This document shows positions 9,971 to 19,941 of a stretch of DNA of 64,000 nucleotides, in pieces. The stretch's first letter is position 1; each line of letters begins with the position of its first letter. Both the position numbers and the translations under genes were made by a program. The notes beneath the pieces are model-generated. The model saw only the letters and a list, made by a program, of their open reading frames with translations. It did no database searches and was not told where the DNA came from. The stretch is from Limimaricola cinnabarinus LL-001 (GTDB lineage Bacteria; Pseudomonadota; Alphaproteobacteria; Rhodobacterales; Rhodobacteraceae), in NCBI RefSeq assembly GCF_000466965.1, contig NZ_BATB01000001.1, positions 145,958 through 209,957 of the forward strand, written 5' to 3'.

Positions 9971-10681
9971 ATGCTTGAGCCAGTCCGCGCGGCCTTCGGG
10001 CTTCTGACGCGCTTGCCGGTCCGCCCTGCTCCGGTGCGTCCCGAAGGGGTCTGGGCCTTTCCCCTCGCCGGTCTCGCGGTCGGAGCGCTCGCGGGCCTTG
10101 GCTATTGGGGGGCGCTCTCACTGGGCCTGCCGCCCGGTCCGGCGGCGGCGCTGGCCCTGACGGCGTCGATCCTGCTCACCGGCGGGCTGCATGAGGACGG
10201 TCTGGCCGATTGCGCGGACGGGCTCTGGGGCGGGTTCGAACGGGCGGGACGGCTCGAGATCATGCGCGACAGCCGGATCGGCAGCTACGGGGTGCTGGCG
10301 GTCGGAACGTCGCTGCTGATTCGCTGGTCGACGCTGGTCGTGGTCGGGCCTTGGGGGCTGATCATCGCGGCGGTGGCGAGCCGGGCGGCGATGGTCTGGC
10401 CAATGATGCGGCTGCCGCATGCACGCCAGGACGGGCTGGCGCGGCTTTCGGGACGGCCTTCGGGGCGGGCCTTCGGCCTCGCCTGCGGCATGGCCGCTCT
10501 CTTGGTGTTGCCGCTGGCGGGGTGGAGCCTGCTGTGGCTCGTCCCGGCGATGGCTTTGGCCGCGCAATGCGCCACCGCCGTGGCCCGCGCCAAGATCGGC
10601 GGACAGACCGGCGATGTCCTCGGCGCGGCGCAGCAGCTGTCCGAGATGGCCGCACTTCTGGTTCTGGCGGCGCTGGTCTAG
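9971..10681 (+). CDS. cobS: Adenosylcobinamide-GDP ribazoletransferase (cobalamin synthase)
   Basis: 236 residues of an integral membrane enzyme that joins adenosylcobinamide-GDP with alpha-ribazole, the last assembly step of cobalamin. The metal-binding motif HEDGLADCADGLWGG at about 76-90 and DSRIGSYGVLAVG at about 101-113 are family hallmarks. Six or so hydrophobic segments follow. The start at 9971 (MLEPVRAAF) matches the family; the much longer open frame upstream is antisense to cobT. It pairs functionally with cobT, which supplies the ribazole phosphate. Its 3' end overlaps the convergent VCBS gene by 4 bases. Confidence 0.95.
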   Translation: MLEPVRAAFGLLTRLPVRPAPVRPEGVWAFPLAGLAVGALAGLGYWGALSLGLPPGPAAALALTASILLTGGLHEDGLADCADGLWGGFERAGRLEIMRDSRIGSYGVLAVGTSLLIRWSTLVVVGPWGLIIAAVASRAAMVWPMMRLPHARQDGLARLSGRPSGRAFGLACGMAALLVLPLAGWSLLWLVPAMALAAQCATAVARAKIGGQTGDVLGAAQQLSEMAALLVLAALV

Positions 10682-11366
10682 TTCTCGCAGCCCAAAGCGG
10701 GCGCGAAACCTTCGGCCCCGATCGCCCCGATCTCGCGCGCCGAGAGAGTCCCATCCGCAAGTCGGACCGCCATCACCCGCCGCCACGCCGCATCCGCGAG
10801 CACCAGCTCGGCACCGGCACCGCAATCGCGCAGGCCGCCCGAGATCTCCGCCTCGCCGAACCGGTGGTTGGTCAGCCCCTCCAGAGCCGCGACCTGTTCC
10901 AGCGCACCGTCCCGCATGCGCCAGACCCGCAGCACGCGGGCGAGGTGCGGCCGGTCGACATAGGACAGCTCGACCGCGCCGTCACCGTCGAGATCGGCGG
11001 GCGGCAACGGGGCCAGCCAGCGATGCGCGGTGCCGATGAAGGGGGTGGCAGCGACGAGGCCCCCGCCGCCATAGACCGACAGCCGCGCGCCCCGCGCCGC
11101 ATCCGTCTCGACCACCACCGCTTCGAGATTTCCGTCACCGGTCACATCGGCAAGGCGCGGCGCGGTGTCCTCGAAGACACGGGTGTCCGGCAGGCGGATG
11201 AGACGGGTCTCGCCGCCCGTCGTCACCATCTCCAGCGCGCCCCATTCCTCGGTCTCGCCGAAAACGCCATGCACATAGCGCGATGTCGGCTCGGCAAAGC
11301 GAGCCTCGGCCAGCCCTTCGGCTGCGGCGGGTCCGGCCAGAAGCCCGAGGATCAGGGCAGCGCGCA

Positions 11367-11367
<1 letters not shown>
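10678..11367 (-). CDS. FG-GAP/VCBS repeat-containing secreted protein
   Basis: 229 residues with a short signal peptide (RAALILGLLAGPAAA). Two copies of a calcium-binding FG-GAP type loop are visible, DVTGDGNLEAVVVE and DLDGDGAVELSYVD, as in partial beta-propeller domains. Two cysteines near the end may form a disulfide. The function is unknown. Its ATG shares the A of the TGA stop of the ferredoxin gene upstream, so translation of the two is probably coupled, although a cytoplasmic ferredoxin and an exported protein have no obvious link. Confidence 0.7.
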
Positions 11368-11792
<425 letters not shown>

Positions 11793-11877
11793 TCACGCCG
11801 GCGCACCGCCGCGCGGGAGCGCTTTCGATGTCGCGGCGGCCGGTCTAGTCTCGGGCGACAACCACCGCCGGTGACCG

Positions 11878-12363
11878 ATGTTCCGCCTCCTGCTCGCCCT
11901 GCCGCTCGCGGCCTGCACCGTCGCGGTGCCGGAGCTGCCCGCCTTCATGGAGGCCGAGATCGAGACCGGCACCGAAGGGCGGTGTCATGGCCGCGACATC
12001 ACTCCGGCGGTGATCGAGACGGTGCGCGAGCAGATCCGCGAGCCGGGCGACGGTCCGGCGCGCTACCGCACCATCGCGCGCCAGAGAATCCTGCACGAGC
12101 GGCGCGAGGTGCTGTTCGAGACGCTCTGCCCGCCTGAGTTCACCCCCGCCTTCGTCGAAACGCTGCAGCGCGCCTTGGTCACGCGCGGGTTCCATCCTGG
12201 CCCGGTGACCGGAGAGCTCGACCGGGTCACGCGCGACGCGGTGCAGGCGTTCCAGCGCAGCAGCGGCGGGCCCGACAGCCCCGTGCTGTCGCTCGCCTCG
12301 GCGCAACGTCTGGGCATCAGGGCACTGAGCCCCGATCAGCTTGAGGTCATGAACCGCCGCTAA
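11878..12363 (+). CDS. Peptidoglycan-binding domain lipoprotein
   Basis: 161 residues. A lipobox, PLAAC, ends the short signal sequence (C13 would be lipidated). The C-terminal third is a PGBD1-type fold: LQRALVTRGFHPGPVTGELD followed by RDAVQAFQR, the typical helix signature for peptidoglycan binding. The region between has three cysteines in total. Probably an outer-membrane lipoprotein touching the cell wall. It stands alone on the plus strand, facing the degP terminator. Confidence 0.75.
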   Translation: MFRLLLALPLAACTVAVPELPAFMEAEIETGTEGRCHGRDITPAVIETVREQIREPGDGPARYRTIARQRILHERREVLFETLCPPEFTPAFVETLQRALVTRGFHPGPVTGELDRVTRDAVQAFQRSSGGPDSPVLSLASAQRLGIRALSPDQLEVMNRR

Positions 12364-12378
12364 GGCGCGGGCCCCATG

Positions 12379-12402
12379 AAAAAGGGCGCCCGAAGGCGCC
12401 CC
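12379..12402 (-). terminator. Intrinsic terminator for degP (minus strand)
   Basis: Read on the minus strand, GGGGCGCC, the very stable tetraloop TTCG, GGCGCCC and then TTTTT. It lies 25 bases past the degP stop codon, so the assignment is direct. Confidence 0.93.
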
Positions 12403-12426
12403 ATTCCTGACAATCGAAGGCAGGCC

Positions 12427-13950
12427 TCACTCGGCCGCGTCTTCCAGCCCCAGCGCCACGAAGCGCGGATCGCCGCCCCGCCGCACCAAGAGCAGCAGCG
12501 ACTTGCGCCCCGCTTCGCGGGCCTCTTCGATGCGCGCGTCGAAATCGGCCACGGAGGCGACTTGCTGTTGCCCGGCCTCGGTGATGACGTCGCCCGCGAC
12601 GACACCCTTTTCGGCGGCATCGGAGGCCGGGTCCACATCGGTCACGACGAGACCTTCGGCGTTCTCGGGCAGTTCGAGCTGCTGGCGCAGTTCCGGCGTC
12701 AGCTCCGACAGGGTCAGGCCGAACATTTCGGTCTCCTCCGCGTCGCCCGAGCCTTGGGCCGAGGCGGGTACGGCGGCGTCGGCCTCTTCGCGGCGGCCAA
12801 GGGTCACGGTGAGATCGACGGTCTCGCCGCCGCGCAGCACCGTCACCGGCACCGCCTCGCCCACCGGGGCGCGTCCGACCATGCGCACGAGGTCGCGCGT
12901 GTCGGGCACCTCGTTGCCGTCAAAGCTGGTGATCACGTCACCCGCTTCCATGCCGGCCTCCATCGCCGGACCCTCGGGCACGTCGGTGACGAGCGCACCC
13001 GCCGCCGTCTCGAGCCCGTCGATCGCGCCGACCATGTCGGGCGTCACGTCCTGAATGCGCACGCCGAGCCAGCCGCGGCGGGTCTCGCCGTATTCCTGAA
13101 GCTGGTCGACCACCTCGGTCACCACGTCCGAGGACATGGCAAAGCCGATGCCGATCGAGCCGCCATTGGGCGACAGGATCGCGGTGTTCACGCCGATCAC
13201 CTCACCGGACATGTTGAACAGCGGGCCGCCCGAGTTGCCTCGGTTGATCGCCGCGTCGGTCTGAATGTAATCGTCATAGGTACCCGAGAGCGCCCGGCCA
13301 CGGGCCGAAACGATACCCGCAGAAACCGAGAAGCCCTGACCCAGCGGGTTGCCCATCGCCATCACCCAATCGCCGACGCGCGCGCCTTCGCCGGTGCTGT
13401 CACCGAACTCGACATAGGGCAGTTCGTCGCCTTCGACCTTCAGCAGCGCGATATCGGTCGAGGCGTCGGTGCCCACCACCTCGGCTTCGAGGGTCTTGCC
13501 CGAGAAGAACTCGATGTTGATCTCGTCGGCACCCTCGATCACGTGGTTGTTGGTCACGACATAGCCATCGGCCGAAATCACGAAGCCCGAGCCCAGCGCC
13601 GAGGAGCGGCGCGGCGCGCTGTCGCCACGATCCTGAAAATCGCGGAAGAATTCTTCGAAGGGCGAGCCCTCGGGCACGATGCCCTGCGGTCCGGCGGGGG
13701 CCGAAACCATGGTCGAGGTGGTGATGTTGACCACCGCCGGGCTCACCTGCTCGGCAAGATCGGCAAAGGTGAGCGGGCGGGCGGCCTCCGGCGCGTCTGC
13801 GGTGCTCTGCGCCTCCGCATCCGGGGTCACGGCGGTATCTTGGGCAGCAAGGGGGGCCACCTGACTGAATCCCAACGCAGCGCCCAGAGCCAACACCGAA
13901 ACGGCGCGGACGGGGGTGACGAGGGACTTCATGGGGGTCTTGGCGTTCAC
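12427..13950 (-). CDS. degP: Do family serine endopeptidase DegP/HtrA
   Basis: 507 residues. A signal peptide ends near PLAAQ (residue 37), so the protein acts in the periplasm, where such proteases refold or degrade damaged envelope proteins. The trypsin-like triad is visible: H136 in TNNHVIEG, D166 in STDIALLK and S240 in RGNSGGP. Two PDZ domains follow. GTG 13950 is preferred because AGGAG lies 7 bases upstream; GTG 13956 is too close to that site. It lies near hflC/hflK, which also take part in membrane protein quality control, but has its own terminator. Confidence 0.93.
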   Translation of the reverse strand: MNAKTPMKSLVTPVRAVSVLALGAALGFSQVAPLAAQDTAVTPDAEAQSTADAPEAARPLTFADLAEQVSPAVVNITTSTMVSAPAGPQGIVPEGSPFEEFFRDFQDRGDSAPRRSSALGSGFVISADGYVVTNNHVIEGADEINIEFFSGKTLEAEVVGTDASTDIALLKVEGDELPYVEFGDSTGEGARVGDWVMAMGNPLGQGFSVSAGIVSARGRALSGTYDDYIQTDAAINRGNSGGPLFNMSGEVIGVNTAILSPNGGSIGIGFAMSSDVVTEVVDQLQEYGETRRGWLGVRIQDVTPDMVGAIDGLETAAGALVTDVPEGPAMEAGMEAGDVITSFDGNEVPDTRDLVRMVGRAPVGEAVPVTVLRGGETVDLTVTLGRREEADAAVPASAQGSGDAEETEMFGLTLSELTPELRQQLELPENAEGLVVTDVDPASDAAEKGVVAGDVITEAGQQQVASVADFDARIEEAREAGRKSLLLLVRRGGDPRFVALGLEDAAE

Positions 13951-14119
13951 GGGCACACTCCTGTTTCGTCCTGGGCGTCGGAGCGCGAGGCGAAAGGCGG
14001 CTCCGGTCGGCGCAGACCATCAACCTAAGAAGCCCAAGCCGCAACTCAAGCCCTCGTCGCAGGCCGTCAAAGCGGTGTGACAGGCTGTAACACGAAATCG
14101 GGCGGTATCGGTGATGGCC

Positions 14120-14314
14120 CTAGAGTGTGGTCAGCCGCGCCATCCACAGCAGCGCGATGCCCAGAGCAAGCGTGACGAGCCCTGCCACACGCCGCTGTTC
14201 GGGTGTCATTCCCCGCAGGGTTTCGAGCATCTTCAAAAGAAGTGAAGGGGCCAGCGCCCAGGCCAGCCCCTCCACAACGAGCACCAGGCCAAGGCCCAGC
14301 AGGATCGGCGTCAC
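14120..14314 (-). CDS. DUF2065 small membrane protein (YjeT-like)
   Basis: 64 residues with two hydrophobic helices separated by the family signature LETLRGMTPEQRRVAGL. E. coli yjeT also lies next to hflK/hflC. Its ATG overlaps the hflC stop by 4 bases, so it is the third gene of the hflK-hflC operon. No function is established; association with the HflKC complex is an inference from conserved neighbourhood. Confidence 0.85.
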   Translation of the reverse strand: MTPILLGLGLVLVVEGLAWALAPSLLLKMLETLRGMTPEQRRVAGLVTLALGIALLWMARLTTL

Positions 14315-15465
14315 TGCGTCGCGACCCCGGTTTCGGCGCCCGCTTCGTCCCCGGGCAGGATCACCCGCGGCGTCAGCGCCTCGGCCTGACCGGCCGCGGC
14401 GGCGTCGGCCTCGGCCTGCGCGTCGATCTCGCCTTCCTCGGTCGAGAATACGACCGCACCGTCCTCGCCTTGGGTGACCTGCAGGCTGTCGAGGCGGATC
14501 ACCCCGGCATCGGCCTCGCCGGAGGCGGGTTCCTCTTCGAGACCACCATCGAGCGGACCGCGTTCGCGGGCCGGAGCCGGGGTCACGCCTTCCGGCAGGT
14601 CGTCGTCGTAGAGGTAGTCGAAGAAGGCGCTGTCGGGGGTCAGCACCATGGTCGAGTTCGACCCCTTGAGCGCGCGCTCATAGGCCTGCAGCGAACGGTA
14701 GAAATCGAAGAACTCGGCGTCGGCGCTGTAGGCGCCCGCGAAGATCGAGTTGGCCTCGGCGTCGGCTTCGCCTCGGGTCACCTGCGCCTCGCGCTCGGCC
14801 TCCGACATGGTTTCGATCACGGTCCGGTCGGCCAACGCGCGCACACGCTGCGCCGCCTCGTTACCGCGGGCGATCTCGTCGGCGGCCTCACGCTCGCGCT
14901 CGGCCCGCATCCGGGCAAAAGTCGCGTCGAGGTTCTGGCTCGGCAGGTTGGTCTGCTTGAGCCGGACGTCCACCACGTCGATGCCGAGGCCCTGCGCCGA
15001 GCGTTGCGCCTGCTCGCGGATCCGGTTCATCAGGGTCCGGCGGTCCGAGGACAGGATCGTGTCCGAGGTCACCTGATCGGCACCGAGCACTTCGCGGATC
15101 TGCGCGTTGAGGATCGACGACAGCCGGTCCTCAGCGGCGCGCACGCCGCCCACGCCGACGGCCTGACGGAACTGCACCACGTCCGAGATGCGGTAGCGTG
15201 CGAAGGCGTCGACCACGAGACGACGGTCATCGGACGGCGTCACCTCGATTGTATCGGTGTCGAGCGACAGGATCCGGTCGTCATAGGTCACGACCTCCTG
15301 AATCAGCGGGATCTTGAGCCCGAGACCGGGCTCTTCCTTGACTTGGCGGATCTGGCCGAACTGCAGCACCAAAGCCTTTTCACGTTCGTCCACGACGTAG
15401 ATCGAGGACAGGATCACCGCCACGGCGATGACGAGGGCGGGAAGCACGAATGCGGTCTTCTTCAT
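14311..15465 (-). CDS. hflC: Protease modulator HflC (SPFH/prohibitin family)
   Basis: 384 residues. One N-terminal membrane anchor (ALVIAVAVILSSIYVVDE) is followed by the SPFH domain, with FGQIRQVKEEPGLGLKIPL near the start, and a long helical region rich in glutamate and alanine. HflC and HflK form a cage around the FtsH protease in the inner membrane and limit its access to membrane substrates. It starts one base after the hflK stop. The C-terminal tail of about 80 residues beyond the helical region is longer than in E. coli and is acidic. Confidence 0.93.
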   Translation of the reverse strand: MKKTAFVLPALVIAVAVILSSIYVVDEREKALVLQFGQIRQVKEEPGLGLKIPLIQEVVTYDDRILSLDTDTIEVTPSDDRRLVVDAFARYRISDVVQFRQAVGVGGVRAAEDRLSSILNAQIREVLGADQVTSDTILSSDRRTLMNRIREQAQRSAQGLGIDVVDVRLKQTNLPSQNLDATFARMRAEREREAADEIARGNEAAQRVRALADRTVIETMSEAEREAQVTRGEADAEANSIFAGAYSADAEFFDFYRSLQAYERALKGSNSTMVLTPDSAFFDYLYDDDLPEGVTPAPARERGPLDGGLEEEPASGEADAGVIRLDSLQVTQGEDGAVVFSTEEGEIDAQAEADAAAAGQAEALTPRVILPGDEAGAETGVATQ

Positions 15466-15466
15466 C

Positions 15467-16662
15467 TCAGTTCCCCTGCCCTTCGGTGGCGGGCGCGGCG
15501 GCCGCGCCCTGCTGGTTCTGCCCGCCCGACTGGCGGCCCAGCTCGTTCAGCGGCAGGAAAGGCACGATGCCCGTGCCCCCGTTCTGGCCGCCATTGGCGA
15601 TGGAGGGATCGAGCACCATCTTGTCGACGTCGCCCAGCACACGCTCCATCGATTCGAGATAGAGGCGGCGACGCGTGACCACGGGCGCCTGCGCGTATTC
15701 GTCCTGCACCGCCGAGAAGCGGCTCGCCTGACCCAGCGCGTCGTTGATGGTCTGGGCGCGGTAGCCCTCGGCCTGCTCGACGGTCTGCGCGGCCTGACCG
15801 CGGGCCTCGGCGAGCACCCGGTTGGCATAGGCGTCGGCTTGACGCTGCAGACGGTCGCGCTCCTGCTCGGCGGCCTGCACGTCGCGGAACGCGTCGATCA
15901 CCTCGGAGGGCGGGTCGGCGCGGTCGAGGTTGACCCGGACGACGCTGATGCCGCTCTCATAGGCGTCGAGCGTGGCCTGAATCGATTCCATCGCCGTATC
16001 GGCGATGAGGCCCCGGTCGCGGTTGAGGATCGGCGCGAGGTTCGACGCGGCGATGATCTCGCGCATCACGGATTCGGACACCGCTTGCACGGTGAGCTGC
16101 GGGTCGCGGATGTTGAACAGGAACTTGGCCGGGTCCGACACGTTCCAGACCACCTGAAAGCCGATATCGACGATGTTGCGTCGGTGGTCAGCATGAGCCC
16201 GTCATTGTCGCGCCCGATGCCGATGTTCTCGGTCCGCTCGGAGGTAACGTTGACCACCTCATGCGTGACCAGCGGCCAGGGCGCGAAGTTCAGACCGGGG
16301 CTGCCGGTGGAGGAATAGGAGCCCAAGAACAGCTCGACCGACTGCTCTTCGGGTCGCACTGTATAGAACGACATCACGCCCCACAGTACCAGCGCGCCCA
16401 CCGCCACGAGACCGATGGTGCCGCGCGACATCTTGAACCCCGGGCCACCGGGGCCGCCGGAGCCGGTGCCGCGATTGCCACCGCCGCCCATCAGCACGCG
16501 AAGCTGCTCGCGGCCCTTGTTCATCAGCTCGTCGATCTGCGGGCTCTCGCCGGGCCGGCGTGGCCGCTGCGGGCCGCCGGGCCGTCTGTCGTCATCCCCG
16601 CCGCCGGTGGGGCCGCGCCCACCGCCGCCGCCGCCCCAGGGGCCGCCGTTGTTTCCAGCCAT
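15467..16662 (-). CDS. hflK: FtsH protease modulator HflK (frame broken at about 16176)
   Basis: About 398 residues after restoring one T in TTT (16176-16177). The glycine-rich N-terminus (NNGGPWGGGGGG) is typical of HflK, followed by one membrane helix (IGLVAVGALVLWGVMSFYTV) and the SPFH domain. The break falls where the family reads TTD-x-NIVDI-x-FQVVWN: the upstream frame gives LMLTTDA and the downstream frame resumes at FQVVWNVSDPAKFLFNI. Both halves are complete and conserved, so a sequencing error is the simplest explanation. It is the first gene of hflK-hflC-DUF2065. Confidence 0.92.
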
Positions 16663-16742
16663 GAAGCCACTGTTCCCTTGTTGGTTTCCCCCGCGCCGGT
16701 TTCACCCGACACGCTTTGCATGTGTGGGCTACGCCCTCGTAT

Positions 16743-18184
16743 TCAAGAACGACGCACCGGCTCGCGCATGGTGACGAGTTCCTCGGCCATGGTCGGATGC
16801 ACGGCCACCGTGCGATCGAAATCCTCTTTGGTCGCGCCCATCTTGACCGCGATCCCCGCAAGCTGGATCAGCTCGCCCGCCTCGGGTGCGACGATGTGAC
16901 AGCCCAGAACCTTGCGCGTCTCGATCGACACCACGAGCTTCATCAGCACCCGGTCCGCCGATCCGGCAAAGGAGGACTGCATCGGCTTGAACGAGGCGCA
17001 ATAGACCTCGACCGGCTCGATCTCGCGCGCCGCCTCCTCGGTCAGGCCGATGGTGCCGAGCTCGGGCTGGGTGAACACCGCCGACGGGATCAGCGCGTGA
17101 TCCACCGGCGTCGGGTTGCCCTTGAACACCGTCTCAACGAACTGCATGCCTTCGCGGATCGCCACCGGCGTCAGGTTCACCCGGTCGGTCACGTCTCCGA
17201 TCGCATAGATCGAGGGGCAGCCGGTCTGGCTGTATTCGTCGACCTCGATGGCGCCACCCCGCGCGAGGGTTACGCCTGCCTCCTCCAGCCCGAGGCCGTC
17301 GGTGTTGGGCCTGCGGCCGGTGGCGAAAAGCACCGCGTCATAGACCCGCTCGTCGCCATTGGTGGCCTTGACCCAGACCGGGCCCTTGGTGCCTCGCGCC
17401 GCCTCGGGCGCACCGTCGATACCCGCCGCATCCGAGCCGGTGCCGCCGTGGCGCGCGGGATCGCCCGCCTCGCTCTCGGGGCACATCTCGACCACGTTGG
17501 TGCCCAGATGCAGGTCGATGCCGCGCTCGCGCATCGAATCCGCGATCAAGCCGCGCGCCTCGTCGTCAAAGCCGCGCAGGATCTGCGCGCCGCGGTAGAA
17601 TTGCGTCACCTTCACACCGAGCCCGTGCAGGATGCAGGCGAACTCGCAAGCGATGTAGCCGCCGCCGACGATCAGGATCGACTCCGGCAGCGTCTCCAGA
17701 TCGAAGATGTCGTCCGAGACCATGCCAGATGCGCGTTCGTCATGTCGGGCCGCACCGGCCGCCCGCCCGTCGCCACGAGGATGTGCTTGGCGGTCTTGCG
17801 GGTGCCGTCGGACAGCTCGACCGTATGCGGATCGGCGATCCGGGCGCGGGCGTCGAACATCTCCACACCCGAGCCGTCGAGCAGGCGGCGATAGACGCCC
17901 TCGAGCCGATCGAGCTCGGCATGCAGCTTCTGGCGGAAGGGGCGCCAGTCGAAGCGGCCCTCGCCGATCTCCCAGCCATAGGCGCGCGCCTCGTCGAGCA
18001 CCTCGCCATAGCCCGAAGCATAGACCATGAGCTTCTTCGGCACGCAGCCGCGGATCACGCAGGTGCCGCCCATGCGGCTCTCCTCGGCCAGCGCCACGGA
18101 AGCTCCGGTGGCGGTGGCGGTGCGCGCGGCGCGCACTCCACCAGAGCCGCCACCGATCACGAAGAGATCATAGTCGAATGCCAT
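16743..18184 (-). CDS. gor: Glutathione-disulfide reductase (frame broken at about 17725)
   Basis: About 480 residues after restoring one base in CCC at 17725. It reduces oxidised glutathione with NADPH and FAD in the cytoplasm. Visible features are the FAD motif FVIGGGSGGVRAARTA, the redox disulfide GGTCVIRGCVPKKL, the NADPH fold motif ILIVGGGYIACEFACIL and the catalytic C-terminus TVAVHPTMAEELV. An unusual 33-residue insertion rich in G, A, D and E (17384-17483) lies within the NADPH domain and makes the protein longer than the usual 450. The start at 18184 (MAFDYDLFVIGGG) fits the family; it follows rpiA by 13 bases. Confidence 0.9.
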
Positions 18185-18197
18185 AAGTTGGTCGGTC

Positions 18198-18983
18198 CTA
18201 GTCGGAAATGTCTGTGAAGATGTTGTCGGAGGCGAGGAAGTCGAACTGGGTTTCCTCCACCTCTCCATGCAGATCGAGGTTTTCAACCCGACCGTCGCCA
18301 TGGCCGATGATCAGCGCGTCGCAGATATCGACGAAAAGACCGTTCTCGACCACGCCCGCGATCTGGTTCAGTGCGAGGCCGAGCTGGCGCGCGTTGCCGA
18401 TCCGGTTGAGGTGCAGATCGAGGATGTGGTTGCCCTCGTCGGTGCGCACGGCCTCGCCGTCCTTCATGCGAAGCGCCGCCTCGCGGCCCAGCACGTCGAG
18501 CCCCACAAGCGTCTCCTCGACCAGCACCTTGGTCGCCTGCCAGCCAAAGGGAATGATCTCGACCGGCAGGGGAAAGGCCCCCAGCGTCTCGACCCGCTTG
18601 GTCGCATCGGCGATGACGACCATGCGGTCGGACGCGGTCGCCACGATCTTCTCGTGCAAGAGCGCGGCACCGCCGCCCTTGATCAGGTTCAGATCATTGT
18701 CGACCTCGTCGGCGCCGTCGATGGTCAGGTCGAGCCAGCCCGCCTCCTCCAGCGTGACGACCTCGATCCCGAGCTCGCGCGCCAGCTCAGCGGTGCGGTG
18801 CGAAGTCGGCACGGCGCGGATGCGCAGCCCCTCGTCGCGGACCATCTCGCCCAGACAGCGCACCAGCCACTCGGCGGTCGATCCGGTGCCGAGACCCACG
18901 CGCATGCCGCTTTCGACAAGGCGGCTCGCCTGCTTGGCGGCGACGAACTTCGCCTTTTCGACAGGTGACAATGCTCTGGCCAT
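18198..18983 (-). CDS. rpiA: Ribose-5-phosphate isomerase A
   Basis: 261 residues. It interconverts ribose 5-phosphate and ribulose 5-phosphate in the pentose phosphate pathway. The phosphate-binding loop VGLGTGSTAEWLV, the catalytic region TIDGADEVD and the KGGGAALLHEKIVA stretch are all present. The start at 18983 (MARALSPVEKAKFVAAK) has family-typical spacing to the loop; the longer open frame upstream has no coding character. It lies upstream of gor, so NADPH supply by the pentose phosphate route and NADPH use by Gor are encoded together. Confidence 0.95.
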   Translation of the reverse strand: MARALSPVEKAKFVAAKQASRLVESGMRVGLGTGSTAEWLVRCLGEMVRDEGLRIRAVPTSHRTAELARELGIEVVTLEEAGWLDLTIDGADEVDNDLNLIKGGGAALLHEKIVATASDRMVVIADATKRVETLGAFPLPVEIIPFGWQATKVLVEETLVGLDVLGREAALRMKDGEAVRTDEGNHILDLHLNRIGNARQLGLALNQIAGVVENGLFVDICDALIIGHGDGRVENLDLHGEVEETQFDFLASDNIFTDISD

Positions 18984-19161
18984 GCTGCGCCTCCTCGCGG
19001 GTCCTGCCCGTTCGTGGGCCCGGCTATGGGCCCGGTTATAGGAAAGATGCCGACGGGCCGCGAGGGGCAATCGACCCCTGCGCCCCTGCGTTCCCTCTTG
19101 CATGACCCGCGCCGGGGTGGTGGCATCCAAAACGGCGATCCGCTTTTCGAGGAAGGACCCG

Positions 19162-19863
19162 ATGACCCTGCGGCTGCATTGTGCCCCCGACAACGCCTCG
19201 CTCTGCGTCCGGCTCGCGCTCGAGGAGCTTGGGCTCAGCTATGACGCCGTCCTGGTGGACCGGCGCGTCAGGGCGCAGCAGGCCCCGGCCTATCTCGCGC
19301 TCAATCCGCATGGCATGATCCCGGTGCTCGAAACCCCCGAGGGGCCGATCTTCGAGACGGCGGCGATCCTGCTGTGGCTCTCGGACCGGCACCGCGACCG
19401 CGCGGCGCTGATGCCCGCGCCCGGCGCGCCCGAGCGTGGCATGACGTTGGCCTGGCTGTTCTGGCTGTCGAACACGCTGCATCCCGCCTTGCGGATGCTG
19501 TTCTATGGCGGCGAGCATATCGCGCCCGAAATGGTCTTCGCGCTGCACGAACGCACGGCGCAGCGGACGATTGCCATGCTCGACCGGTTGGAGGCGGCGG
19601 CCCCCGGCCTTGGTGGCTGGCTCGGGGCCGCGCAGCCCTCCGCGCTCGACTGCTACCTCGCGCCGATGCTGCGCTGGTGCGCTCTCTACCCCGAAAGCGG
19701 CACCGGCTGGTTCGACCTCGGTCGCTGGCCCGAACTGCGCGGAGCGCTGGATCGGTTCGAAACGCGAGCCTCGGTCGAGGCGGCGATCCGGGCCGAGGGG
19801 CTGGGATCGCACCCCTTCACCGCCCCGCGCCCGCCGCAGCCTCCGGAAGGCTCCGCAAGGTAA
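19162..19863 (+). CDS. Glutathione S-transferase family protein
   Basis: 233 residues. The thioredoxin-like N-terminal domain carries LRLHCAPDNASLCVRLALEE, with serine in the position of the usual catalytic Ser/Cys, and the cis-proline region LNPHGMIPVLETPEG. An all-helical C-terminal domain follows. The likely role is conjugation or thiol transfer with glutathione; the substrate is unknown. ATG 19162 has GAGGAAGGA just upstream. It is divergent from rpiA-gor, whose product regenerates glutathione. Confidence 0.85.
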   Translation: MTLRLHCAPDNASLCVRLALEELGLSYDAVLVDRRVRAQQAPAYLALNPHGMIPVLETPEGPIFETAAILLWLSDRHRDRAALMPAPGAPERGMTLAWLFWLSNTLHPALRMLFYGGEHIAPEMVFALHERTAQRTIAMLDRLEAAAPGLGGWLGAAQPSALDCYLAPMLRWCALYPESGTGWFDLGRWPELRGALDRFETRASVEAAIRAEGLGSHPFTAPRPPQPPEGSAR

Positions 19864-19941
19864 CGCGCCCCCTGCGAAGCGCGGAAATACGGCCTCCCGC
19901 AGGGCACGCGATCCGAACCGACATCGTGGGCGGGTTCGAGA

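Noticed and set aside
12376..15678. Long plus-strand frames opposite degP and hflC (about 550 and 490 codons)
   Set aside because: Both are mirror frames of well-supported minus-strand genes, with histidine- and arginine-rich composition typical of such shadows.
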